Assembly: GCA_934539585.1 (NCBI GenBank)
Contig: CAKTCT010000024.1
Location: forward strand, 1 to 35,943
Length of the DNA: 35,943 bases
DNA from: an uncultured Oscillospiraceae bacterium
Lineage (GTDB): Bacteria; Bacillota; Clostridia; Oscillospirales; Ruminococcaceae
Direction: 5' to 3'
Numbering within the stretch: the first letter of the stretch is position 1; every line of letters starts with the position of its first letter. The position numbers and the translations under genes were made by a program. The notes under the pieces are model-generated. The model saw only the letters and a program-made list of their open reading frames with translations, ran no database searches and had not been told where the DNA came from. This document shows, piece by piece, positions 24,846 to 32,025 of the stretch.

Positions 24846-25213
24846 CAAAATCAAGTTTTGGGTCCAGCCTTTTTCAAAAGGCTGGTAGGGTTCTTAGGGG
24901 CAAAGCCCCTGAGTCGCTTTCCGCAGAAAGCGAAATCTTACTCGTTGCGCCTCGGGCGCAACCCAAAAAGTGGAAAAGGCGGCCCGCAGGCCGCCCGCGG
25001 GATACCCGCGGCCGCAATTTCGGAGAAATTGCGGCATGACCTACTCCTAAACTATCCAAAGCGTAAACCGCGCCAGCGAGTCGAAGCGTTTGTCGTTTCT
25101 TCTCGCTGGCGCGGTTATCGTTTGTGCATTTTTTGCAGGACTGCGTCCTGCGGGGAACCCCTTGATAGGGTTCCCCTCGGTCCGACAGCCCACCGGGCTG
25201 TCGGACCTCCCCT
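24846..25213. repeat. Array of eleven adjacent perfect hairpins
   Basis: Nearly the whole stretch is occupied by different inverted repeats with tiny loops: 24864-24885, 24893-24913, 24915-24932, 24944-24962, 24978-24995, 24995-25011, 25012-25034, 25066-25116 (15-bp arms, long loop), 25135-25151, 25152-25176 and 25179-25207 (13-bp arms). Arms are perfect or nearly so and differ in sequence from hairpin to hairpin. There is no gene. It begins 18 bp after the GH38 stop and ends at the edge of the AT-rich islet. Confidence 0.88.
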
Positions 25214-25800
25214 TTATCGGTTTTCATCTCTTATGCTCCCGTTAAAACCGAAACTGTTTTCATCTTGAAATTGATTGAACAGTTTACAAAGCGTCTCAAG
25301 ACTTATATTATCATTAACAGTTATTTTCCCGTTAATTACAAAAGTTTTTGTATTATAATTCATTTCCGAATTTAATCTACACATAGCCTCATACATTGCC
25401 ACTTTGTTAGAATCCCATTTTAGCAGCTTTCGTACATCGTTATACGGCAACCATTTATATTCGCAGTGTTCGCGCGAAAGCGTAGGATCGGCGTTGCACT
25501 CAAAAGCAAAGCTGTAGTCGGGTATAACAAAGATATTTTCTCCCAATGCGTTCTCATGTTTTCCGCCACCACTTCCGCCGGAACAAAAGCGACACTTTTA
25601 AGCTCGGTGAGTTTTTCGGCTGTCACGCCGGTTTCTTCCTTGATTTCGCGCAGGGCGGCGTCCGACGGTTTTTCGTTATTCTCACCGCCGCCGGCAACAA
25701 ATTGCCAAACATCAGAGTCTGCGCGACGAAATATGCAAAAGCACAGTTCACCTTTTATAAAACGGTAGGGAACGGCTAAAATCTGAAACGGTGCGCGCAT
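25214..25800 (-). pseudogene. Nudix hydrolase gene with one frameshift
   Basis: The first segment (from 25800) carries a complete Nudix box (G-x5-E-x7-REIKEETGV) after an N-terminal strand region, so it derives from a pyrophosphohydrolase of nucleotide or sugar-nucleotide substrates. After AENMRTHW the homology continues in another frame as GENIFVIPDYSFAFEC through KWLPYNDVRKLL to the stop at 25214. Restoring one base in the G run at plus positions 25542-25544 would rejoin the frames. Either a single-base deletion has inactivated the gene or the read has an error. Base composition is visibly AT-rich compared with flanking genes, supporting foreign origin. It is the last of three genes on the islet. 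Confidence 0.8.
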
Positions 25801-25802
25801 TT

Positions 25803-26219
25803 TTATTCCTCGCTTTCGGCTTTTAGGCTTTCAATTTCGGTTGAGAGATTATCAAAATGCGCCTGCACTTCGTCTAAAATCGCTTTTGCGTCCAGTGCCG
25901 CGCATTTTATATCTTCTATGCGGCAATCCAAATCGTCCGCTTTGTCTTCTATATTGTCAAGGTTGGCGTCATTCCCGTTTGTACAAGCGGCGATAGGACA
26001 ATCGGAAAAGGCTACATTGTTTCCATCACCGGAAATTTCCACACTGTCAAGCGGCACATTTTCCAGCGCAACATTTGCCCCGTCGCCGAGAATTTGCAGC
26101 ATATTGATATTAGAATTATTAAACGATATATTTGCCCCCTCGGAATAAATCATCACATTTTCCAGCTTTTCTTCAAGCTCTGAAATTCTTTTTTCAAGCT
26201 CTGCTATTCTGTTTTCCAT
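25803..26219 (-). CDS. Hypothetical coiled-coil protein of the AT-rich islet
   Basis: This 138-aa acidic protein is not recognised. Residues 1-22 form a strong coiled coil (ELEKRISELEEKLENV). Residues 23-85 contain repeating short segments with an alternating pattern (GANISFNNSNINMLQILGDGANVALENV, then EISGDGNNVAFSDC) resembling a small beta-solenoid. Residues 90-138 return to helix (DDLDCRIEDIKCAALDAKAILDEV). AAAGGAAG precedes the ATG. It overlaps the AraC remnant upstream by 26 bp and lies 2 bp before the Nudix gene, so the three formed one operon. Confidence 0.75.
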   Translation of the reverse strand: MENRIAELEKRISELEEKLENVMIYSEGANISFNNSNINMLQILGDGANVALENVPLDSVEISGDGNNVAFSDCPIAACTNGNDANLDNIEDKADDLDCRIEDIKCAALDAKAILDEVQAHFDNLSTEIESLKAESEE

Positions 26220-26535
26220 TCAAATCTTCCTTTCGTTTTTGCACGGCGTTTTTCCGAAACTCTGCCGGGGTGAAGCCTGTATGAGCCTTAAAAACACGGC
26301 TGAAATGCTGCACGGTTTTAAAGCCTGTCATATTTGCAATATCTTTTATCGGTACGCTTGTAAATTCAAGCTGTTTTTTCGCAACTGTTATGCGATATTT
26401 CATAAGGTACTCTATTGCCGTAAGTCCCAGTTCCTCTTTCATGAGCGCCGTAAGCGTTGTGTGGTTTATTCCGGCGGCTTTTGCGATATCGGGCAGCGTA
26501 ATGCTTTCGTCAAAGCGGTTTTCAATATACAGCAC
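26194..26535 (-). pseudogene. AraC-family regulator, N-terminally truncated remnant
   Basis: Only the DNA-binding domain remains, at 113 aa from a GTG. Both helix-turn-helix motifs are intact (IAKAAGINHTTLTALMKEELG and IANMTGFKTVQHFSRVFKAHTG). The reading frame stays open further upstream (codons for DKLRGA directly before the GTG) and runs into the 3' end of the ROK repressor gene without a sensor domain or ribosome binding site, which marks the right junction of the AT-rich islet at about 26.54-26.60 kb. It could still make a short DNA-binding protein, but a decayed gene is more likely. Confidence 0.7.
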
Positions 26536-26597
26536 CGCGCCGCGCAGCTTGTCGCGCGGCTGCCAGAGCCTGGCGCGAGGCTCGCCGTCGCGGCGAA

Positions 26598-27815
26598 TTA
26601 AATGGTTAGGGAGCCGTTGAAGATTTTATTGGCGACCACGGCCACGGAGCCGATAAGGGGGGCGTTCTGGCCGAAGGAGGAACGCTCGATGGCCACGGGG
26701 AGGGGGTCCGTGCCGGACTCGCTGAGCTTGGCGCGGAGGATGTCCTCCAGGATGGCGGAGTTTTCCGGGGCGTGATAGCCCATGAGGATGGTATGGATGT
26801 CTAAAAGATTCACCACGTTCCGCAGGGCCAGGGCCAGGTAGTCGCAGAAGGTCTCCACGGCGGTCAGAGCGTAGAAATCCGACGCGGCGGCGGCGTTCAT
26901 GATCTCACGCCAGCGGTAGAAGCCCTTGCCCACAGGCAAAATGGAGGGGACCTTGACGGAATTCTGCAGAGAACGGATCTGGGCGTTCATCTGGTGGATA
27001 TTGGCGTAAAGCTCCAGGCAGCCGGTATTGCCGCAGCTGCACTTGGGGCCGCCGAAGTTGATGGACATATGGCCGATCTCGCCGCTCTGGCCCAGGTCGC
27101 CGCCGTAGACCCGTCCCCGGAGGACGTAGCCTGCGCCGATGCCGTTCATGATATGGAGGTAGAGGAAGTTGTCCAGCTGGCCGGCCCGGGCGCCGTAGAT
27201 TTTTTCCGCCAGGGCCCCGGCGCTGCAGTCGTGGATGAGGAAGGTGGGCAGGCCGGTCTTCTCCTGGATGATGGAGGAGATGGGCAGGTTGCGGATGCCC
27301 CAGAAGTTGATGGGGGCCATGATCATCTGCCGGGTGGTGTCCACGGGGCCCGGGGAGGAGATGCCGATGGCGACAATGGGCCGGGACTGCCGGTCGGAGA
27401 GCTGGTCATACAGGTACAGCAGCCGGTCGGTGAGGCTCTGGGCGTCAATGGTTTCGTACTCGTAGTCCGCCTGATCGACGACCACGCCTTTCAGGTCGGC
27501 CAGGATGACGCTGAGGATATTGCGCTTGATCAGCATGCCGGCGATCAGCGGGGAGGTGGGGGCCAGGTCCAGGGTGATGGGACGGCGGCCCAGGGCGGTT
27601 TCGGCCTCGACCTCCGCTTCCGGCAGCCGGGACTCGCTGACGATGCCTTTGGCGATGAGCTCTGAAACGATGTTGCCCAGGGTGGTTTTGGTCAGCAGCA
27701 TTTTCCGGGCCAGCTCCACCCGGGAAACCGCCTGTCCGGTGGCGATGAGCTGCAGGGCCAGGGCGCGGTTCTTCTCTTTGATGCTGGTCAGATTGTTGCC
27801 GTGTTGGGTTGCCAT
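26598..27815 (-). CDS. ROK-family transcriptional repressor (NagC/XylR-like)
   Basis: This 405-aa repressor has an N-terminal winged helix-turn-helix (about 10-70; AVSRVELARKMLLTKTTLGNIVSELIAKGIV) and a ROK sugar-binding domain. The ROK zinc signature is complete: GEIGHM followed by C-x-C-G-x2-G-C-x-E (CSCGNTGCLE). It is divergent from the ROK kinase operon, so it most likely represses that operon and itself until a sugar or sugar phosphate binds. The start follows AAGGAGG, and a promoter lies at 27869-27897. Its 3' end abuts the AT-rich islet directly, with the islet's AraC remnant reading out of it in another frame. Confidence 0.93.
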   Translation of the reverse strand: MATQHGNNLTSIKEKNRALALQLIATGQAVSRVELARKMLLTKTTLGNIVSELIAKGIVSESRLPEAEVEAETALGRRPITLDLAPTSPLIAGMLIKRNILSVILADLKGVVVDQADYEYETIDAQSLTDRLLYLYDQLSDRQSRPIVAIGISSPGPVDTTRQMIMAPINFWGIRNLPISSIIQEKTGLPTFLIHDCSAGALAEKIYGARAGQLDNFLYLHIMNGIGAGYVLRGRVYGGDLGQSGEIGHMSINFGGPKCSCGNTGCLELYANIHQMNAQIRSLQNSVKVPSILPVGKGFYRWREIMNAAAASDFYALTAVETFCDYLALALRNVVNLLDIHTILMGYHAPENSAILEDILRAKLSESGTDPLPVAIERSSFGQNAPLIGSVAVVANKIFNGSLTI

Positions 27816-27868
27816 AGGAACCTCCTTCTTCCCGCCGGTAAGGGGGAAAGTATACTTCCGTACTGTTT

Positions 27869-27897
27869 ATTATAAATCCAACGAGCGGAAAAGTCCA
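27869..27897 (-). promoter_or_regulatory. Promoter of the ROK repressor gene
   Basis: On the minus strand TGGACT (27892-27897), a 17-bp spacer and TATAAT (27869-27874) are found, 54 bp before the start codon. Confidence 0.7.
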
Positions 27898-27958
27898 GAT
27901 ATTTTACGAAAAACCCGGGGAATTTTCGCGAGAAAAATCGGGAGGGAGAATGGTTTTT

Positions 27959-27977
27959 ACAGTTTATTAAAAACTGT
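27959..27977. promoter_or_regulatory. Candidate ROK operator in the divergent intergenic region
   Basis: This is a perfect inverted repeat with arms ACAGTTT and AAACTGT around ATTAA. ROK repressors of the NagC/XylR group bind AT-rich dyads of this kind. A related half (CTGTTTATTATAAA) overlaps the repressor's own -10 at 27863-27876. Confidence 0.65.
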
Positions 27978-28068
27978 TCACATTTTATAAAAGTAGAGGA
28001 CTCTGCACAAAAGATGACGAAAGAGGTAACGGTATCTGGTAATTTTTTGACAGGCCGAGTAAAAACTA

Positions 28069-28097
28069 TTGATTTTATCCGCTTCTCATGGTATGAT
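28069..28097 (+). promoter_or_regulatory. Promoter of the ROK kinase operon
   Basis: TTGATT (28069-28074), a 17-bp spacer and TATGAT (28092-28097) lie 45 bp before the kinase start. The rest of the 327-bp divergent region is AT-rich regulatory DNA without a gene. Confidence 0.75.
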
Positions 28098-28142
28098 GAA
28101 CGTGGAAAAAATAAATCGTCCGGAGGAAAAGGGGAGGATTTT

Positions 28143-29144
28143 ATGGGATTCGGCATTGGAATCGACATCGGCGGGACCAAATGCGCCGTGATCTTGGGAG
28201 AATACGGGACGGATAGTCAAGACAACGTACAAATCCGGGGGCGAAGGGCCTTCTCCACCCGGGAGACCGGGGGGCCGGAGGCGGTCATCGGCCGGTTCAT
28301 GGAGATCATCGACGGGATGCTGGAGGAATCCGGGATTCCGGCCAGGGAGCTGCTGGGCATCGGCATCAGCTGCGGCGGGCCTCTGGACCGGAAAACCGGG
28401 GTCATTCTGAGCCCGCCCAACCTTCCCGGCTGGGACAACGTGCCCATTGTCCGGCTGCTGAAGGCCCGGTACCGGATCCCGGTGGTGCTGGAAAACGACG
28501 CCAACGCCTGCGCCCTGGCCGAGTGGAAGTACGGCGCGGGGAAGGGCAGCCGCAGCCTTTTGTTCCTGACCTTCGGCACAGGGCTGGGCATGGGGATGAT
28601 CTTAGACGGACGGCTCTACCGGGGGGCCAGCGACATGGCGGGCGAGGCGGGGCACCTCCGCCTGGCGGAGTGCGGGCCGGTGGGATACGGGAAAATCGGC
28701 TCCTTTGAAGGGTTCTGCAGCGGCGGCGGCATCGCCCAGCTGGCCCAGATGAAGGTGCTGGAGCAGCTGGGCCGGGGGGAGGCTCCGGCGCTGCTGGTCG
28801 GCGGGGCCAGGCCCTGGGAGCTGACAGCCAGGGACGTGGCCCGGGCGGCGGAGGAAGGCGACAAGACGGCCAGGGAAATCTACGCCCTCAGCGGGCAGTA
28901 CCTGGGGAAGGGGCTTTCCCTGCTCATCGACCTGCTGAACCCGGAGGTCATCGTCATCGGCAGTATTTTCGCCCGGTGCCGGGAGCTGCTCTGGCCCCAC
29001 GCCCGGGAGGTCATCGAGAGGGAGACCCTGGCGGCGTCCCGGCAGGCGTGCCGGGTGGTCCCGGCGGGGCTGGGAGAGGAGATCGGCGACTACGCCGCCC
29101 TTTCCCTGGTAAACGGCGAATCAGGAGGAGAAGATGATGAATAG
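28143..29144 (+). CDS. ROK-family sugar kinase-like protein
   Basis: This 333-aa cytoplasmic protein probably phosphorylates a hexose or amino-sugar with ATP. ATP-site motifs are DIGGTKCAV at residues 8-16 and FGTGLGMGM at about 144-152. The catalytic base is D119 in ENDANACALAEW. The GEAGH motif is present, but the zinc signature that normally follows is replaced by CGPVGYGKIGSFEGFCSG, so it appears to be a zinc-free ROK subgroup. The start at 28143 is chosen for GGGGAGG 6 nt upstream; the longer frame to 28014 would cross the promoter. It overlaps the SIS gene by 11 bp and is first in a three-gene operon facing the ROK repressor. Confidence 0.9.
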   Translation: MGFGIGIDIGGTKCAVILGEYGTDSQDNVQIRGRRAFSTRETGGPEAVIGRFMEIIDGMLEESGIPARELLGIGISCGGPLDRKTGVILSPPNLPGWDNVPIVRLLKARYRIPVVLENDANACALAEWKYGAGKGSRSLLFLTFGTGLGMGMILDGRLYRGASDMAGEAGHLRLAECGPVGYGKIGSFEGFCSGGGIAQLAQMKVLEQLGRGEAPALLVGGARPWELTARDVARAAEEGDKTAREIYALSGQYLGKGLSLLIDLLNPEVIVIGSIFARCRELLWPHAREVIERETLAASRQACRVVPAGLGEEIGDYAALSLVNGESGGEDDE

Positions 29145-29769
29145 GATTCTGGACGATCTCATCCGGCGGCTGCCTGTGCTGGAGCCTTGCCGGGAGGACA
29201 TTGCCGCGGCGGCCGCCGCCTGGCAGGAGTGCTTCGAGGGGGGCGGGAAGCTGCTGATCTGCGGCAACGGCGGCAGCGAGGCCGACTCCCAGCACATTGT
29301 GGGGGAGCTGATGAAGGAGTTCACCGCCCGGCGGAGCTTCCGGGACGGGACGCCGGAGCGGCTCCGGGAGATGTTCCCCGAGGACCGGCTGGACCTTCGG
29401 CTCCAGGCGGCGCTGCCGGCTATGTCCCTGGGGCTCAACCAGGTGCTGACCACGGCCTACGCCAACGACGCGGACCCGGAGATGATCTTCGCCCAGGAGC
29501 TCTACGGCCTTGGCAAGGCGGGGGACGTGCTGGTGGCGTTGACCACCTCGGGAAACTCCGGCAACGTCCTGAACGCCGTTAAGGTGGCAAGGGCCATGGG
29601 GGTCCGGGTAGTAGGCATCTGCGGCGGGTCCGGGGGAAAGCTCAAGGGGCTCTGCAACGTCTGCGTCCTGCTGCCGGAGAAGGAGACCTATCTGGTCCAG
29701 GAGCTGACGCTGCCGGTGTACCACGCCCTCTGCCGGATGGTGGAGGCGCATTTCTGGCCCCAGGGCTGA
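29134..29769 (+). CDS. SIS-domain phosphosugar isomerase (GmhA-like)
   Basis: This 211-aa protein has one SIS domain. GNGGSEADSQHIVGEL at about residues 47-62 is the GmhA-type phosphosugar-binding loop, and TTSGNSGNV at about 132-140 is the second phosphate loop. GmhA isomerises sedoheptulose 7-phosphate; many relatives in sugar operons act on other phosphosugars. Coupled to a ROK kinase, it would plausibly isomerise the phosphorylated product (inference). Two adjacent ATG codons (29134 and 29137) could serve as start, behind GGAGGAG inside the end of the kinase gene. Confidence 0.9.
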   Translation: MMNRILDDLIRRLPVLEPCREDIAAAAAAWQECFEGGGKLLICGNGGSEADSQHIVGELMKEFTARRSFRDGTPERLREMFPEDRLDLRLQAALPAMSLGLNQVLTTAYANDADPEMIFAQELYGLGKAGDVLVALTTSGNSGNVLNAVKVARAMGVRVVGICGGSGGKLKGLCNVCVLLPEKETYLVQELTLPVYHALCRMVEAHFWPQG

Positions 29770-29784
29770 AAGGAGTCGGAGAGG

Positions 29785-30813
29785 ATGATGGTTTCCCAAA
29801 AGGATTTCCCCCGCTGGGAGGGGGAGCGGTGGCAGGACGCGGCGGAAAACCCGGTCATCGGCTACTTTGAGACGCCGGAGGCGGGGTACGCCATCGGGGA
29901 CCCGCAGATTCTGGTCCCCGGGCAGTTCGACGGGGAGTGGCACGCCTTTTACCACGGGTTTTACAAGGATTTCCAGCCCTTTTACCACCACCTGGTCTCC
30001 GGGGACGGGGTGAAGTGGCGGCTCAGGAGCAAGTGGCCCTGGCGGGTGAACCCGTCGTTCCTGTTTCACGACGGGGAGGAGTGGGTCTTTTACTTCACCG
30101 GCATCGCCGACCGGGAGCAGGAGGCCCGGTACGGGGCGGACAACTTCATTTTCGCCCGGACCACCCGGGATTTTGAGGTCTGGAGCCAGCCGGAGGTCCT
30201 GCTGCTGCCGGAGCTTCCCTGGGAGCGGGAGTACGACCCGGTAGGGTACAGGGCCGTTGCGGTCCGGAACCCCTGCATGGTGAAGCTGGGGGAGGGGCGC
30301 TACCGGCTCTATTACAGCGCCGGGACGGTGAAGCTGGACAAGTGCGGCTACGAGGAGCCCAAGTACATCAGCTTTGCCGATGGGCCCACGCCCCTGGGGC
30401 CCTTTGTCAGGTACGGCAGGCCCATTCTGGGGCCGGACCCGGCGGTCCCCCACCGGAACCTGGGGGCGGGAGCCATCAAGGTCTTCGGCTGGGGCGAGGA
30501 GCTCGTGGCGCTGTACAACTCCATTTATCAGGACGACGGCGGGTATCAGCACTCGGCCATCAACGTCCTGCGCAGCGCCGATGGCATTGTGTGGGAGGAA
30601 GCGCCTTACAATCCCATTCTGGCTCCCACCGGCGACGGCGGGTGGAAAAGCGCTTTTGTGTACCAGCTGGACCTGGTCCGGTCCGGGGGCGGGCTGCGCC
30701 TTTACTACAACGGCCGGGACAAGTGGCAGGACGGCATTGAGCAGATCGGGTTTTCCGTGCTGCCGGAGGACGGGTCGCCGGTGCGGAAGCTGTGGGATCT
30801 GGAAGAAAAATAG
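29785..30813 (+). CDS. Five-bladed beta-propeller glycosidase-like protein (GH43/GH130-like)
   Basis: This 342-aa cytoplasmic protein has no signal peptide. Repeating propeller-blade motifs are visible: GDPQILVPGQFDGEWHAFYHGF near the N-terminus with the conserved Asp of the first blade, then NPSFLFHDGEEWVFYFTG, NPCMVKLGEGRYRLYYSAG and DLVRSGGGLRLYYNGRD. This pattern belongs to the GH43/GH62/GH130-type fold acting on arabinosides, xylosides or mannosides; the exact family cannot be fixed by eye. AAAGGAG lies 9 nt before the ATG, 15 bp after the SIS stop, so it closes the ROK operon. It may release the sugar that the ROK kinase phosphorylates. Confidence 0.8.
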   Translation: MMVSQKDFPRWEGERWQDAAENPVIGYFETPEAGYAIGDPQILVPGQFDGEWHAFYHGFYKDFQPFYHHLVSGDGVKWRLRSKWPWRVNPSFLFHDGEEWVFYFTGIADREQEARYGADNFIFARTTRDFEVWSQPEVLLLPELPWEREYDPVGYRAVAVRNPCMVKLGEGRYRLYYSAGTVKLDKCGYEEPKYISFADGPTPLGPFVRYGRPILGPDPAVPHRNLGAGAIKVFGWGEELVALYNSIYQDDGGYQHSAINVLRSADGIVWEEAPYNPILAPTGDGGWKSAFVYQLDLVRSGGGLRLYYNGRDKWQDGIEQIGFSVLPEDGSPVRKLWDLEEK

Positions 30814-30817
30814 AAGC

Positions 30818-30856
30818 GGCGCCTCCGCAGGCTCAGGACGGGCTTGCGGAGGCGCC
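30818..30856 (-). terminator. Terminator between convergent propeller and nucleoside hydrolase genes
   Basis: GGCGCCTCCGCA (30818-30829) pairs perfectly with TGCGGAGGCGCC (30845-30856). The T-rich run is on the minus-strand side, so it suits the nucleoside hydrolase best. Confidence 0.8.
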
Positions 30857-30863
30857 GGTGCGT

Positions 30864-31754
30864 TCAGGGGAATACGGTCTGGATAAAGTCTGCCAGAAAA
30901 CGGGGCGCGTCTACGGTTCTGGCGACGGAAACGGGACCGGAGCCGGTGGGATCGGGCTTTGTCATTCCCCGGTCGGGGCCGTCGGTCTCCACCCGGACGG
31001 AAAGGGCTTCGGTGGTGAGAATGTCGGGGTGGGCGAGGGAATATACCGTCAGGGGGTCGTGGAGGATGGAATTGCCTTTGGCGACCTGCTGGTGAAGGCG
31101 GATCAGGCCCGCCAGATACTCCCGCTTTTCATCGGGCTGCCTTTGGGTGACGGCGTGCTGCTGGGCGTCGCTCAGGCGGGTCTCTCTGGTGACGTCCAGG
31201 CCCACGCAGGTAATGGCGCAGCCGCTTTCCAGGACGGTTCTGGCGGCCTCCGGGTCGCAGAGAATGTTCCATTCCGGGCAGGGCCGGGAGAAGCAGCCGC
31301 CCATCAGGAGAATGCCGCCCAGGCTTTTCATGGCCGAGGGGTCCTTGCGGATAGCAGCGGCTATATTGGTCAGGGGCCCGATGGGGATCAGGGTCAGCTC
31401 TTTTCCATAGGTCCGGGCCATGTCCAGGATAAAGTCGATGGCAGCTGCGCCGCCGTCGGTGTAGGCGTTGTTCAGGGGCTCGTATTCCGGCTGCTCCAGG
31501 TCCGGGGTGTATTGGCAGAGGTAGCTGAAATTGACGCTGCCGCCTCCCTGAATTCCGGCGTAGACGGGAATGTCCGGAGCGCCCCAGAGGTGCAGGAGCT
31601 TTTTGGCAATCCGGCCCCGCTTTTGCGTGTCGTGAAAGGCTGTGGTAACGCCCAGGAGCCGGAGCCCCGGTTCCGTGATGCCAAGGGTCAGGGCCAGAGC
31701 GTCGTCGATGTCGTCGCCGATGTCGGTGTCCAGGATGAATTTGCGCGGTTCCAT
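30864..31754 (-). CDS. Inosine/uridine-preferring nucleoside hydrolase family protein
   Basis: This 296-aa protein hydrolyses an N-glycosidic bond of a ribonucleoside. The calcium-binding signature DTDIGDDIDD is at residues 9-18. EWNILCDPEAA at about 160 and ILHDPLTVY at about 230 carry the remaining family-conserved residues. The length is normal for the family. AAGGAGG lies 8 nt before the ATG, and a promoter is at 31790-31818. It is a single-gene unit between sugar-degrading modules and could feed ribose into central metabolism. The base preference cannot be read from sequence. Confidence 0.93.
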   Translation of the reverse strand: MEPRKFILDTDIGDDIDDALALTLGITEPGLRLLGVTTAFHDTQKRGRIAKKLLHLWGAPDIPVYAGIQGGGSVNFSYLCQYTPDLEQPEYEPLNNAYTDGGAAAIDFILDMARTYGKELTLIPIGPLTNIAAAIRKDPSAMKSLGGILLMGGCFSRPCPEWNILCDPEAARTVLESGCAITCVGLDVTRETRLSDAQQHAVTQRQPDEKREYLAGLIRLHQQVAKGNSILHDPLTVYSLAHPDILTTEALSVRVETDGPDRGMTKPDPTGSGPVSVARTVDAPRFLADFIQTVFP

Positions 31755-31789
31755 GGTGAAAGCCTCCTTATGGGCGGTTCTTTGGTATT

Positions 31790-31818
31790 ATCCTACGCTT
31801 TTTGGGTGGAAAAGTCAA
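31790..31818 (-). promoter_or_regulatory. Promoter of the nucleoside hydrolase gene
   Basis: On the minus strand TTGACT (31813-31818), a 17-bp spacer and TAGGAT (31790-31795) lie 36 bp before the start. Confidence 0.75.
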
Positions 31819-31977
31819 TAAGACAGGAGCGTTTCCTCTATGCGAAATAGAAACGCGGTTGATGCGCCCTTTCATCCGGAATCCCTCTGAATCGTAATTC
31901 CGGGGATGCGGCGCGGTTTGTTTGAGTGAAGTCGGAAATTCATATGGACCGTATCCTCTTATCATGTTCCCCGCCCA

Positions 31978-32006
31978 CAAAAATCCCCCGGCCGCAGCCG
32001 GGGGAT
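31978..32006 (-). terminator. Terminator of the GH2 gene
   Basis: ATCCCCCGGC pairs perfectly with GCCGGGGGAT around a 4-nt loop (31983-32006). TTTTT follows on the minus strand. It lies 20 bp after the GH2 stop. Confidence 0.9.
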
Positions 32007-32025
32007 AACCGATTGTCCCAAAATT

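Noticed and set aside
22869..24854. Long open frames opposite the GH38 gene (and similar ones opposite kinase, ABC, radical enzyme and GH2 genes)
   Set aside because: They are shadows of GC-rich coding DNA: low-complexity Pro/Arg/Gly-rich translations without domains or ribosome binding sites.
24864..25207. Hairpin array as an integron attC array or as terminators of GH38
   Set aside because: No attC core sites, integron cassettes or integrase are seen. Most hairpins lack T-tracts.
28014..28142. Upstream extension of the ROK kinase frame
   Set aside because: It crosses the predicted promoter, and the family motif DIGGTK begins only 8 residues after the ATG at 28143, which has a good ribosome binding site.
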